Source: Massariosphaeria phaeospora | Lineage: Eukaryota; Ascomycota; Dothideomycetes; Pleosporales | Assembly: GCA_011032825.1 (NCBI GenBank) | Contig: JAADJZ010000013.1 | Location: 62,001 to 126,000, forward strand | Length of the DNA: 64,000 nt | Direction of reading: 5' to 3' | Part shown: positions 32,761 through 44,155 of the stretch, piece by piece | How the letters are laid out: each line of letters opens with the position of its first letter | Position numbering within the stretch: the stretch's first letter is position 1 | Program-made: the position numbers and the translations under genes | Notes under the pieces: model-generated | The model's input: the letters and a program-made list of their open reading frames with translations, nothing else | The model's database searches: none | What the model was told of the DNA's origin: nothing

Positions 32761-32779
32761 AGGACATGCATATGTCCTA

Positions 32780-35395
32780 CTCGGGCCCAAGGTTTCTCCG
32801 AAAAATCTCATGAGATTGCCCGTGCGTAGCACGGGCCTATCCCCCCAATTCAAATGTTCCCCCCAATGCAAACGGTGGACTGCAGTCTCAATTTGTTAGC
32901 TAGCCACGCTTAATTCAGACATTGTAAACCCGTAGAATTAATCTATACACCTTATTGCAGGCCCCAGTCATTTTGCGCATCATCAGGATCTGCAAGGTTG
33001 GCGTCGCTGGCCTCGTCGTCGCGAGAGCGCCCATCAGCGGCACCATCTGGCAACTCTGTATAGGTAGGTTGTGACTCGTTTTTGACGCTTTGTGAACGAG
33101 ATAGGTGAGCAGGCAGTGAGGAGTCTTCCTCTGCTATCATCTCGCTGTCCTGCTCGTCCTGTAGGCGCTTTTCCTGTAGCTTTGTGATGATGAGCTTGTT
33201 GTACGGGTCAACTAGGCAACGCACCTGGCCAGCTACGTCGGCTGCCGGCGTCAACTCGTTAGTTGTTTTGCGCCTATATTTGAGGCTGCTTGGCTGCTGT
33301 ATACGCTCTAATTTGCTTGCTGCCTCATCGTTGAAGCGGGTATCGTTGAGAGGGTGTACCCAGCGGTTCATTTCGCGGTATACGACGACGCCTGCCGCTG
33401 CTCGTTTGACGTACTTTGTGCCCCAGTTCCTGACTGTAGGCAATATCTTGAGGTGTTTGTTAAGCAAAACAGTAACCTGACGAAGCTGTTTGGCGGTGAC
33501 GTCTCTCACAGCGCGAGCGGCGTCGTCAGTTTGCCGCTGCTGTACCATCGCGCGCGCGTCTTGAGCGTATATGGGGCCGCCTTTGACGCCGAGCGCACGC
33601 CGTTTTCGACGACGGCGCTCATCTTTAGCGTTGACTGCTGCCTCTGTTTTACGTAGCTCTCGCTGTAGGCCCTCAGCCGTTCGAGCGAGCGCAGAGACGC
33701 CTATCTAGTGTTTGATAACGCTGGCGGCAACCTCTCGAGGGAGGTGCTGACGCAGCACAGCCTGAACGAAAGGCTCCTGCGCCTGTATTTGGCGTATGGT
33801 CTTTGGCGTGTGCCAGGCGGCGTCACCTGGCTCTAGCTCTGCCGGCTCTGGCGTTGTGGGCGTGTAGGCTCGGCGTACAAGCTGCGCTTGCTGGAAGTCG
33901 ATTTTGACGTGGTTATAGCGTCGGATAGGCGCCCGAGATGGTGACGAGGCAAGCCGCGGCGGCGAGGAGATAATTATAGGCGTTGTAGAGCGTACAGGCG
34001 GCGGAGGCGTGCGCTCGTCGTCGTCGCTAGATTGGCAACCTTCTAGTAGCTTCAATTGATCAAGTACGATCTCTGGCTTAAACGGGGCGAGTCCTGTACG
34101 TTTCCAGCCGCTCAAAATAGTGCTGCGGGTAAACGTGAGACGTCGGATCTCTGCGATAGTTGATAGAAAGTCAGCTTTGCTTATATCTTTTGACCCAGAG
34201 CGAGCAGCCCAGTCTAGCTGGCGACCGTGATACCATTTCAGTGGCTGAAAACAGCCAACGTCAAGTGGCTGCAGCAGATGAGTCGTATGAGGTGGCAGCG
34301 CAAACAAAAGTATACGGTTATCCTCTGCGTATTGAGCAAACTCTCTCGTCTCGTGAGATCCATGGCCATCAACGAGTAGCAGCCGCCATACGCCTAGCCT
34401 TCGCTTCTCCATCATCTTGTTAAAGTGTATGAGCCAGTCAAGAGCTATCTGATCGTTGCTGTAACCGCTGTCGCTAACGTGTATAAAGTAATCTTCAGGC
34501 AGGTCAGGTATCCAGTGCTCCATAACTGTAGCTGCTTTGACAATGACCATAGGCGCGATCGCCTCGCCGTCAGCGCTTACGCACTCCACGAGAGTCATCA
34601 GCTCACGGTTGTTGGCGTTGGGTATGAAAATCTGCCGCCCATATCGGCTGTATACGTACTGGCTGGTTGCGACGCCAATCCGGCAGCCAGTCTCGTCCAT
34701 ATTGTACGTATCGCGAGGCAAAACGCCTAGCTGTTGAATGAGGCTCTCAAGTTTCGTGAACCAGGCGCGCAGCGCCTCCGGTTGCTGGGCGAGTTTTCTC
34801 TGTATCTCCATCGGCCTTGCCTTGACGCGCTTGTATTTTGGGTGCCTCTGCAGCTAGCGGCGCGCCCAATTCGTACCTAGCGGTGGAGGCGCCTCGTCAA
34901 CACCCAAATATGACTCTGCTAGCAGCGCCGTTGCCTGCTGCTCCACCTGGCTGCGGCGTATCCCTAAACCGATGGCGTCAATGGAGTCGAGATAGCGCAC
35001 GAGAGCAAGCTCTTGGGCAGGCGATAATAGCTGATTTGAAGCCTCACGATCTGAACGCGTTGGGAGCTTGAGATAGGCGCGGCGGAGGCGATCGTAAGGC
35101 AGTTTGTGGATTGTAGCGTAAGATTTGAGGTTGGGCGCGCTGTACGCTCGCAGGCGCGACGCGTGCATCTGCAGCTCGGATACCTCTCTGGCGTATTTCT
35201 TCGCGGCGGATGGATTGCGAGGCATGGCTTTAAGAGTTCTATCGTGTCAGAAATTAATTATATAGCGTTGTGGCGGGGATTGATTTATATGAGGATATTT
35301 TGTTTGCATTGGGGGGAACATTTGAATTGGGGGGATAGGCCCGTGCTACGCACGGGCAATCTCATGAGATTTTTCGGAGAAACCTTGGGCCCGAG
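32780..35395 (-). mobile_element. pogo/Fot1-like (Tc1-mariner) element with 94-bp identical TIRs
   Basis: Left TIR 32780-32873 and right TIR 35302-35395, both beginning CTCGGGCCCAAGGTTTCTCC, with no mismatch found over 94 bp; target duplication TA at 32778-32779 and 35396-35397. Inside each TIR is a palindrome CCCGTGCGTAGCACGGG and a homopolymer-rich segment (CCCCCC). Length 2616 bp. One transposase gene is on the minus strand. Identical TIRs point to a recent insertion, later than the Helitron and hAT. It entered the outer element between the ankyrin gene and the right TIR. Confidence 0.92.
32952..35225 (-). pseudogene. pogo-type DDE transposase with two in-frame TAG codons
   Basis: One frame of 758 codons from ATG 35225 to TAA 32952, interrupted only by TAG at 34854-34856 and 33705-33707, both explainable as CAG-to-TAG. 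The N-terminus has helix-turn-helix/CENP-B-like DNA binding (SYATIHKLPYDRLRRAYLKL). The catalytic core has NMDETGCRIGV (first D), LLVDGHGSHETREF (second D) and LLQPLDVGCFQPLK (third acidic residue), the DDE/D signature of Fot1/pogo elements. The C-terminal part after the second stop is Lys/Arg-rich (KDERRRRKRRALGVKG). The short list of lesions fits a young copy. Whether the shorter frame 34811-33705 could still act is unknown. Confidence 0.85.
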
Positions 35396-35873
35396 TAGAG
35401 CGCTTGGCAAAAGCGGCCTACAGCCACAGATCTAGTGTCAGCGGCGATTAGTTACTGCTAAACTACTTTAAGCTCGGTGTGCGGGGCCTTATTATCGGGC
35501 ACATCTAGCAGGCGGACTTGGAATTAGCACAACAGCACGACAACCTCTTAAGCTCGAACGCAGTGCTTAGGATAGAATAATGATATAATAAGCTGTAGGC
35601 TGACAGACTTTCAACAAGGTGCATGAGCTTTTGACGCACTAAATGCTAGCCAAAGCAAGGCGATCGCGCGATGCTTATACCAAGTTGTTGTATTGCACAG
35701 TAAGCAGAATCTGCTTCTAAAAGATGCTAGAAGAGACTAGACTTCGTAGCTTAAGGCTACTATTCCGAGAATATCTGTTCTTTTAGCCTGTTGTTGCGTA
35801 TGTTGTGTTGGGGAGTGTCTGCGGCGTCCCGCCACGCAGGGTGTCCCGTTACGCAGGGACGGACGTTAGTCTC
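35396..35873 (-). repeat. outer element, right TIR
   Basis: About 478 bp, from the pogo border to the outer end at 35873. Its reverse complement matches 19791-20080, then 30351-30488, then 30650-30690 in order. This collinearity is the main evidence for the nesting order. Confidence 0.75.
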
Positions 35874-36409
35874 TAGGCATCAGCAACGGCTGCCCAAAGG
35901 AGTGAAAAGGTTTTTTTAACAATTATCAAGGGAGTATCAACCGTCGATGTCAGCATCGAGAAGAGGTGAGGGAGGTGGAAGTGACGCGTTGCACGTTCTT
36001 TCCCTACGTGAAAGCTAACGCATAAGCTAGACTCATGACAGACTAGCGCTTGTCGACAATCGTCAGATCGCCAAACCTCGTTCCAAACTCCGGTCCATTC
36101 CTGTGCTATCCGTCCGGCATCTATGCTACCAAGATCTGGAAAGGCTCCCCAAAAAGGTACAATCATGTCACACAATGTGGAGAAAGTAGATGAGAGCCCA
36201 AAGATGTCAATTAGATATTAGTTGTTCTACTTCTGCTATGCATGGTATGGTATAATGCGCCTTGAAAATCACTTTTAATGCTCCTCTCCCACACGCGTCC
36301 ATCTCCATCGATCCCCTGGGCCTTCTACCGGGGTATTTCCTTTCCATGGCCTTCAACTTTGGACAATCGGTTTCGCAAGAGATGATGGTATTGCGAGCGT
36401 AGTGATGGA
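35874..36409. other. flank of the transposon island, no supported gene
   Basis: 536 bp. A 100-codon minus-strand frame begins at 36175 and runs to the TIR border at 35873; it has no motif I know. It may be a host gene truncated by the element or chance. Confidence 0.4.
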
Positions 36410-36616
36410 CTAGTATGCGACGGGCCGGGAGCCGTAGGTGGCCTCATACGCGGCATTGACGCTGCGGTGGTGCTCGATGGCGTGCTGCTTGATGCTGGTC
36501 CACACCTTCTTGACGGGGTTCGTCGAGCGCTGCTTGGTTGGCGAGGCGCTGGCGAAAGGGGCGATGGCGTCGAAAGAGTGGACGGGAGTGGAGGTGCCTG
36601 AGGTACGGGTGGACAT
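36410..36616 (-). CDS. small basic hypothetical protein, 68 aa
   Basis: Frame MSTRTSGTSTPVHSFDAIAP... ending SVNAAYEATYGSRPVAY. Ser/Thr-rich first half, helical basic second half (NPVKKVWTSIKQHAIEHHRS). It resembles small unnamed proteins in many Pezizomycotina that are usually annotated as hypothetical; function unknown. The leader has a GT/CA dinucleotide tract (36735-36760). No signal peptide or membrane segment. The start is the only ATG that gives a complete frame. Confidence 0.6.
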   Translation of the reverse strand: MSTRTSGTSTPVHSFDAIAPFASASPTKQRSTNPVKKVWTSIKQHAIEHHRSVNAAYEATYGSRPVAY

Positions 36617-37310
36617 GGTGACGGAGGTTGGGAGAGTAGTTTGACAGGGAGAGTTCGAATGTAGATGTAGATGAGAAGGTCGTCGATTGTAATGAGAACG
36701 AGGTATGCTTGGTAGATTGAAGAGTGGCTTGGTTGTGTGTATGTGTGTGTGTGTGTGCGTGCTCGATGATGTCTTGCTGTAATGATAAGCCCTTACCGCC
36801 GCACCTACTGTACCTTATATACTCATCCTTGACGAAGATTTTTTCATCTGTGCCAGGCACGTTCTCTATGATGAGGTCAGTAGCCTCACGATGGATGGCG
36901 ACGGTGTCGTCGTAGCTGACCGAGAAACATGGGTAAGGGCGGCGTAAGCCGAGGGAAGCCGCCCGCCATCTCATGTCAGCCGTATCAGCAGTATTTAAAA
37001 TCTGAACAGCGCCATCTTAGGATATATATGATGCCAAGAAGCGTTACTTTCGTTTTGAAAGATACGCAACGGGCATGACTCAATACACTGCGTCTCGGCT
37101 CAACCGTGACTGCTCCCTCGGCGCGAAATCTCTGTGCAAAGCTCGAAGGCCAGCAGCGTGACTTTGACACACACATTTCCTCTAAAGGCAACGGGTTTGT
37201 CATAGTTGCGACGCTGCGCAAATTACTGTGACTCTTTGACGACAACTTCCATCGCATGGCCGTCCAGAGCGCCCTCATTGGCTGCCATCCTTGAATCTTC
37301 ATCGCCATCG

Positions 37311-37667
37311 CGAGCACCGGATCGCTCGTCTTTTCAGCCACACCAGCGAAGCTACTCCGACGGATACGCAGTACCCCTGATTCAACCGGATGCCTCGGGG
37401 CTAGCTGCACCGGGATGGATCAATCGACGGGCAGTCTACGGAGTACCCGTTGATGTGAAGTGAGAGGGGAAGAGCCCGTCCGATACCGCGAACAGCGAGA
37501 CGAGCACCGGATTGCTCCTTTTTCAGCCACACCGGCGAAGCTACGCCGTACAACTCGTTCGATTAGCTGCCTTAGCGGCCAGCACCGGAATGGATCAATC
37601 GACGGGCAGTCTACCGTTGATGTGCAGTGAGAGGGGAAGAGCCCGCCTGATACCGCGAAGCGCGAGA
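37311..37667 (+). repeat. imperfect tandem duplication, units of about 190 and 167 bp
   Basis: Both units begin CGAGCACCGGAT and share TTTCAGCCACACC[A/G]GCGAAGC, ATGGATCAATCGACGGGCAG and GTGAGAGGGGAAGAGCCCG, ending near CCGCGAA..GCGAGA. They differ by small indels and substitutions. No reading frame is clearly conserved. Confidence 0.8.
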
Positions 37668-38151
37668 CGAAGCCTGGGGAAGAGGACAGTCGCTGGGAAC
37701 GGCTTCGAGCGCCAGGGATTACAAACTTTGCAGGGGAAGCGGGAACAGCAATCGATGGCGATGACTGACTTCCTGTCAGGTGGTCGACAGGATGACATAC
37801 AAGGGGCATGGTGTCTGAGGTTGATGAAGAAGTGCAGATCTGTGAGTGAGGGGTTTCTTTGCATTGAACTGGCGTGCTATCAGGTCTCTATTGCGACCTC
37901 AGGCGGGTTCGCAGTCGTGTCGCCGCTAATCAACCTCTCGCAGACCCAAACGAGCATACAGCGCACCCGGACCAGCCGTCATAACACCAAAACCACAGTC
38001 ATCGCCTTAGCAGTACAGATAAGAGTGGTGCGTCGCGGGCATGAAGCTCGGTGTTTGCTTGCCCCGTCCAACGGCGCAAGCTGCAGCTGCGGGACCGCCG
38101 GCTTCTGATTCGCCAAGCGGCAAATTGTCCGTAGCGTCCACTCCACCGCCT

Positions 38152-38190
38152 CGCACCCTCGCACCCTCGCACCCTCGCACCCTCGCACCA
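38152..38190 (+). repeat. octamer microsatellite CGCACCCT
   Basis: Five perfect head-to-tail copies of an 8-bp unit in a non-coding stretch. Confidence 0.9.
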
Positions 38191-38955
38191 CGCATCGCCG
38201 CCGTGTCTTTCCAAGTTTCCCAGTTTCCAACGGTGCCACGAAGTCTGCTCGCCCCCATATACGGTCTTCAACTATGGACTCTGCTCGCCAATTGCTGTCC
38301 CGCCACTCGAGGGGGCCCCCTGATATCGGGGGAGACGGTGGGCTGCCGCAGCGCAGTTCAGCCTGTCGCGTCCCCACACGTTGATCTACCGGAAGCGGTT
38401 TGAAACACAGGTCCTTGGCACACCTGAGCTCCTGCGCCTTGCAGTTAGAGATCGCCCGTGGCGGAGGCAACCACCCGGCCGATCCCCAGGTACATCCCAC
38501 AAACAACGCGTTGATATCGCAGGTCCGAAAGGGGTAGATTAAGCTAGCCGCGGAGCCGCCGCTGCTAGTCGATCATCCTCATCTGACTTGAAGCCGGAGG
38601 CTCCACTAGCTACCCTCTCCGTCAACTCCTCAATCCTGTTCATGTCCCAATCGTTGGTACGGCAGAGGTACCTGCCTACATCAGACGCTTGCCCCGCGAG
38701 AATTCGGACCCAACGTTTTGCGCGCATTGGTTCCTATCCAGATTGCGCCTCATCCGCGTTGTCGCAGCATGCCGCGGCTGCGCCGTCTCTAAGATAGTGA
38801 TAAGACATGGTGGTGATATATCGCGACTGGACATATAAGAAGGCTCGCCCACAGGGTGCAAGTATTGTAGCATCCACCAGCACTCACAGTGGCAATCAGT
38901 CTCCCAATACGCAACACGATCAATACCTTCGTTGATAACCGTCCATCTTTTCAAG

Positions 38956-40222
38956 ATGCCTTCCCTCAAGAACCTCGTCTGGAGTCTTTCGCTGGCAACG
39001 GCCGTACTTGCAGTGCCCCAAATCGACCGTGTCCAGACCGCAAACACCATTCCTGGCCGATGGATTGCCCGGATCGAGGACAACGAGCTCCTGGACGCTG
39101 TCCTCTCCACCGTTCTCGAAGTTGCCGGCATTGAACCCCACAGCCGTTACTCGGTCGGCAAGGTCAAGGGCTTCAACTTCGAAGCCGACGATGCTATCCT
39201 GGATATCCTCCAGGGCATGGGCGCCATCAAATCCGTCGAGCCGGATAGCAAGATGTATGCCACTGCGCCCCTACGCCAATCTCGCCAAGCTAGCAACGCC
39301 ACGGCGGTGACGCAGAAGAATGCCCCGTGGGGTCTGAGCCGTCTCTCGCACAAGAAGACTGGTGCCTCCGACTACATCTACGACAGCTCCGCCGGAAAAG
39401 GCTCCTTCATCTACATCATCGACACCGGCATCTTTACCGACCACTCTGAATTTGCTGGCCGTGCTACAATCGGCAAAAGCTTCATCGATGGAGCCGTAGG
39501 CGAAGATGATCAAGGCCACGGCACTCACTGCGCTGGAACGGCTGCTGGTTCCACATATGGCGTTGTACGTACAAACCTCTACCTAGCACGCGCAATGCTG
39601 GCACTTATCTAACACGAACTACTAGGCCAAAGCAGCCAACCTCATCGCAGTCAAGGTCCTCGGTGCCGATGGCTCCGGCACCAACTCCGGCGTGTTGAAG
39701 GGCATCGAATGGGCCGTCGACCACGCCACAGAGAACGGCCACCTCGACCACGCCGTCCTCTCCATGTCCCTCGGCGGCACCTTCAGCCAAACGACCAACG
39801 ACGCCATCGAAGAGGCCATCAGCGCAGGCGCCTTCATCGCCGTCGCCGCCGGCAACGACAACAAGAACGTCGCCGGCTACTCGCCCGGCTCCGCGCCCTC
39901 GGCCTGCACCGTCGGCGCCACCACCAAGGCCGACGTGCGCGCCGACTTCTCCAACTTCGGCACCCTGGTCGACGTCTTCGCGCCCGGCAAGGAGATCACT
40001 AGCGCGTGGATCGGCGGCCCGGATGAGACGAACACTATCGACGGCACCTCGATGGCCTGCCCGCACGTCGCGGGCCTCGCCGCCTATCTGATTGGCCTCG
40101 AGGGCCCCAAGGCGCCCAAGGAGCTGTGCAAGCGCATCCAGGCGCTCGCGCTGAAGGATGTGCTCAAGAATGCCGGGAGCGGGAGCCCCAATCTGCTGGT
40201 CAACAACGGCAATGTCGCGTAA
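38956..40222 (+). CDS. secreted subtilisin-like serine protease (S8A, proteinase K type)
   Basis: Exons 38956-39564 and 39626-40222 (61-bp intron), 401 aa. Seen: signal peptide (about residues 1-20), I9 propeptide (WIARIEDNELLDAVL...SVEPDSKMYA, 36-102), then the mature protease beginning near APWGLSRLSHKK. Catalytic triad: Asp156 (IIDTGIF), His188 (GHGTHCAGT) and Ser345 (GTSMACPHVAG); oxyanion Asn280 (AAGNDN). Length and order match fungal cuticle-degrading/alkaline proteases, which digest extracellular protein and often act as virulence or nutrition factors. The ATG at 38956 gives the signal peptide; an upstream in-frame ATG at 38932 would spoil it. All catalytic residues are present and there are no RIP-type lesions. 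Confidence 0.93.
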
Positions 40223-41518
40223 GGAGAAGTGAGGACGAGATATGCTACGACGATATGATATGAAGTGTGTGGGATGCATGGATGACATGCGCGCACCGAA
40301 CAGGGCGCTGCAGCGGTTTATATAACTGATGTGTTGGTTTGATGATCTTTCTCAATGTCTATATCCTTTTTCTACTTCGTTTTTCTTGATACTCGGATAT
40401 TCCCCGCATAGTAGTAACGCAAGTTTCTTCTTCTACGTAACTACTCAAATTGCCGTGCAAACTCTCGTCAGTTCTGCGGCATGCCACCGCATCGGACGGG
40501 GCAGAGTCGTCTCGAGTTCTAATTCAAGCTTTTGCCAATCAAAATCCAGACTTGCTGCTGTCGTGCGGATTGATTGGTCTACCAGGCGATCATTGCGGGT
40601 TCAGAAGGTAGATGTATGTGTGAGTGAGGCGAGGGGGTAGACATGGCGCGCTGAAAGAGACAAAGCTTTGGTGCTGGACTTTTACGAAGTCGTCCGGTGT
40701 ACATGCCGTCACAAGTACAACATGTGTCCACAAAACGAGTTACTGCAGAACTCGGCAGGTGTACGGAGTACAAACGCTCTGCTGGGATTGTGGTGCATCC
40801 CCTCGCCACTCACAGTGTTTGCTGTCTTATTGCCCTACCCGATTGAGTCACGCATTATTCATTGAACAGAACCACTTTGGCTTGACCAGGTAGTTACTCA
40901 TCCTGATGGTAAACTAGCACTCCGTGGCGACGCACAACTAAACTCTACTAATATTTGTTAAGGTAATGCCATAGGTGCCAACAGCATGAACGATCTCGTG
41001 CTCGCAAGTTGCCTCTCTGACCTACAGAACGAGACATATCTCGAATCAGCAGGAACCGGCAACACCGCTTGTTGATCGTAACATCAGCTTCTCGGTCTAT
41101 TCGGCTGATCAACTCCTTAACCCAGAGATGTCGGTGAACATTGCCGGTGTATTTAAACCGGGTACGGGATAACGGTACGGCTACTAAAGTGCTTTTAGTT
41201 GAAGAGTGGCCTAATGAAAACATTGTTGTAGTCCGTTGGACTAAGAAGTACATGGAGTGAATGTAAAGTTGTAAATGGTAAGCTTACTGACTATTATCAC
41301 ATTTCTCCACCACCAGCTCCACAGACTCGCAACACCTCTTCCTCTCCCTATCAAGTCTCACTGGTACAAATGACATATAATCGCTAACTGCGTTGGGAAG
41401 AGTTCTCTGACGCCGCACGTGACTGTTTCACTAGCGTCACTGTTAGCGCCTTGGCCGTTCAACAATCGTAGCTTTCGCCTCCTAGAAAGCTTTTCTCACC
41501 TCAAACACCTCGTGCGAT
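40223..41518. other. intergenic, nothing recognised
   Basis: 1.3 kb without a supported gene. A minus-strand frame at 40948-41253 (101 codons) is Arg-rich in its C-terminal half and has no known motif; it may be a relic. Confidence 0.4.
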
Positions 41519-42976
41519 CAACTGGCAACCATCATCCAAGCCGCACGACAGCATCCCCAAGCTCCCTCTGGCCCTCTAGGCCTTGGTCAGAACGGAGGCG
41601 GCGACCCGCCACATCAACGAAACACTGGGCAACCTCCTCGGGGCCATTACGACGAAGTCCACGACTCGAAGCTTGTCCAGTGTCCTTGGGACGCTGGAGT
41701 GAAGCCCAAACATACCCATTGCCTTGCATGCGGCAAAGAGCGCGGCCTGGCGCACCGCGTGAACTGGCGGGGATGCAAAGGACGCTGTCCCTATTGCCCC
41801 AACAGGCATTGGGGGCTACCATGCCCAAGGCTTCTGAAGGCGGCAGGAGCTGCGTGGTGCGTGGCGCACTTTGGTGAGCCCTTGTTGGAATACCAACCTG
41901 AGCGCAGACGCGGTAAGAACACGGATGCTGATGCACAACACCCTCGCCATGCGCACGGCGCTGAGCAGCAGGGTCGCACTCCTCCAGTAGCCTATTCTCA
42001 TGCGCTAAGCGCTGAGCAATATGGCCCCCCCTACTTGCAAGCCCCCAGCGCTGCACAGAGTTTTACGGGTTCTCTAGCACCCTAATTCCAAGCACCTAGC
42101 GTTCACCCGCAGGGCTACAATCCTCCATACTATCAAGCGCATGGCGCTGCCCAACAAGGGTATGCTCCTTCGAGCTACCCTCTGCCAGCTTCGGCCTATC
42201 CTCTCCACCAGAGCCCATATCAGGCTCCTCGGGCCCCAGCATATCCAACTCAACAAGGATACGCTCTACCGCCTCAGAAACCAGGCGGATACCAAGTATA
42301 CAATGCTCCGCCGCCAACGTACCCGCCTCCTCCTTCAACGCGTTCTGCTCCAAGAGGACCGCGTCAGGATACGCGACGTGGCCACGGACCAGGACGCTCC
42401 AGTCAGTCCAGTCGATCCCCAGAGCGCGATGCCCCCCGCCATGGTTCGTATCGCCAGCGGGACTATGCGGACCGCCGTGGAAGGTCACCACCCGCCTACC
42501 AGCAGATCTCAACCTCAACCAGCTTCAGGGGTGCCAGTCGCGGCCATGCGGGTCATAGAAGCAACCGCTCTAATTTCGACCGGTCTGGTCAAGATAGCAT
42601 AGCGGACATGCTTGACTCTCTCCAGCCTCATCGCGGACAATCTAATGCCCCGAGTAGCAATGTTCCTACCAAGGGCATTAAATTAGAAGTCAAGTTGGAA
42701 GATGAAGACGAGCCCGAATCCCATTCTGCCAATTCGTCTCAAGTACCGCAACCAAATGAGGAACTTGTCCGGGCACTGGCCGAGTCCCGGCAGCGAGAGG
42801 CTCGCATGCTCGCTGAATCGCGAGAGCAAGCGGCTCGAATCGAGCGGATGGAGCGAATGATGGAACAGGTAATTGCCTCTAACCGTGGAGGAACAGACCC
42901 GTCGCGTCCCCAGGAAGGCCTTTCAGAGGAAATATCTGAAATAGAGAAGGCCGAATGGTTTACTTCTACAGACTGA
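41519..42976 (+). pseudogene. Cys-rich / Pro-Gln-rich / coiled-coil protein with one TAA stop
   Basis: One open frame running from about 41519 (no ATG found; 5' end or first exon missing) to TGA at 42974, broken only by TAA at 42083-42085. Seen: a cluster of Cys/His (HTHCLACGKERGLAH, then RGCKGRCPYCPNRHWGLPCP, codons near 41710-41830) that may be a zinc knuckle; a long Tyr/Pro/Gln-rich stretch (YQAP, GYAP repeats), an Arg/Ser region, and a C-terminal coiled coil with repeats of the type ALAESRQREARMLAESREQ ending MMEQVIASN. The coiled-coil end is clearly similar to the C-terminus of the broken gene at 45311-45493. The stop fits CAA-to-TAA. Function unknown; a nucleic-acid-binding role is only suggested by the Cys cluster. 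Confidence 0.55.
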
Positions 42977-44155
42977 ACTGCCGCTTGGCAGTCAGCAGTG
43001 TAACAGTGCAGTGCTACTCTTTTTTTTCTTTTCTTTCTTCTTCCAAAAAGCAGTGCTACAACACTGCGGGTAAGCGCTATCACGCGCCTCATGGCCAGCG
43101 AGGTGAGCCCCAGTTCAAAACAACACGATTACCACTCTGAAAGACGAGGGCCGTGAATAGTGCCGACACTCACGATGTGTCGAAGAAGGTTGACGCTGCG
43201 ATGTACAGACACGCAGACCCCTAACAGTGCCGACATTGACGTAGATCGGAGATTCTGACGCTGCAACAACGCGTAGAATCCCATTACCGTCAACACTTTC
43301 CTAACAGATTGTCGGAGCATTTGCAGACACGCAGCCTGAACTAGCTTTACCGGCTCAATCTTCACAGACGCCGCTATTCGGGTTCGTAGCGCGTAGCGGA
43401 CTCAGATTGTTGTTGAGAGCGGGCAGTTTAGTATTCTGGGGAAGAGGATATGCGGTGTGGTAATGGGGGAATGGAGGTGCTTTGCTTTGGTAGATAATAA
43501 ATGAAAAGGGTCTTCAGCTCATGCCCGTCTCGTGGGAAATAATAATGTTGGTGTGAGGATGAAGACGAAGATTTCACGTGTACCCCGCACTCATACCATG
43601 GCTCCACCCGCAACACCAGGCCCCTTAGCATATGTACATATTTACAAACCGAAAAACACTCGCTGCCGATCGACCAGGGCTGAACGCAAACCCCTACGAT
43701 CTCTAGTTCTATTGCCACATTACCTGCTATGCTGGGTACAATAGTACTTTGTAAAGCTGATAGCAACTTCTTGATGAATTGCTAAATTCATATATAGTGC
43801 CAGGAAAAAGGTGTAAATTCAAGTAGATTTAGCTGCGGACCAACCACCTAGCCGGACTGCACACACCTACGCTCTTCTAGCTCTAATACTACATTACTTA
43901 CTATAGTAGATACAACAGACCTTGCGTTGAAGATAGCAACCTGTTGGTTTATCGCCATAACTCCGTATAGAGCTAAGGAGATAACGCAATGTATATTATT
44001 AGATTGAGTTGAAAAAGCGTATCTTGAAAGTCGCACTTAATACGAAAAAGATATGCTCGAGAACGAACGTAGGTATTAGGCGATCGGACCCCTGCTAGCT
44101 GTCTACTAGCTTCACAAGTTTATACGGTATCTGGTTAGCATGACCCTATAAATAC
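42977..44155. other. gene-poor stretch with degraded repeats
   Basis: Two related segments, about 43665-43790 and 43870-43965, share a diverged pattern (CCTACG.TCT.CTAG.TCTA, ACATTAC.T.CTAT, then GATAGCAAC.T.TTG). A motif CAGTGCCGACA recurs near 43158 and 43225. Differences are mostly transitions, suggesting an old RIP-mutated repeat. No gene supported. Confidence 0.45.

Larger units (their letters stand above)
19791..35873. mobile_element. outer TIR element carrying an F-box/ankyrin gene, invaded by three transposons
   Basis: The two ends are inverted copies. 19791-20080 read forward aligns without gaps over at least 270 bp with the reverse complement of 35873 downward: CTAACGTCC[A/G]TCCCTGCGTAA, then CGGGACAC, CTGCGTGGCGGGACGCC, AACACAACA, and so on. 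Identity is about 90% over the outer 80 bp and lower inside, mostly through transitions. The alignment then jumps from 20080 to 30351 on the left, showing that the Helitron sits inside the left TIR. Subtracting the Helitron and the pogo element leaves about 3.2 kb: TIR, F-box/ankyrin gene, TIR. No transposase of its own is visible, so it is either non-autonomous or the TIRs belong to an unrecognised family. I could not find a target-site duplication next to CTAACG; the exact ends could be a few bases further out (CCTA is shared). Confidence 0.75.
36617..38955. other. 2.3-kb gene-poor stretch with duplications
   Basis: No supported gene. It contains a CA/GT tract (36735-36760), the tandem duplication 37311-37667, and the octamer repeat at 38152-38190. 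Open frames are present on both strands but carry no motif. The last 150 bp should hold the subtilase promoter. Confidence 0.45.

Noticed and set aside
19791..35873. Element related to the ToxhAT or Starship class of cargo transposons
   Set aside because: There is no tyrosine recombinase (DUF3435) as in Starships, and no toxin gene or hAT-type TSD at the outer ends. A resemblance in size and long TIRs alone is not evidence.
39605..40288. 227-codon minus-strand frame
   Set aside because: It is a shadow of the subtilase second exon, whose codon use and catalytic motifs are unmistakable.
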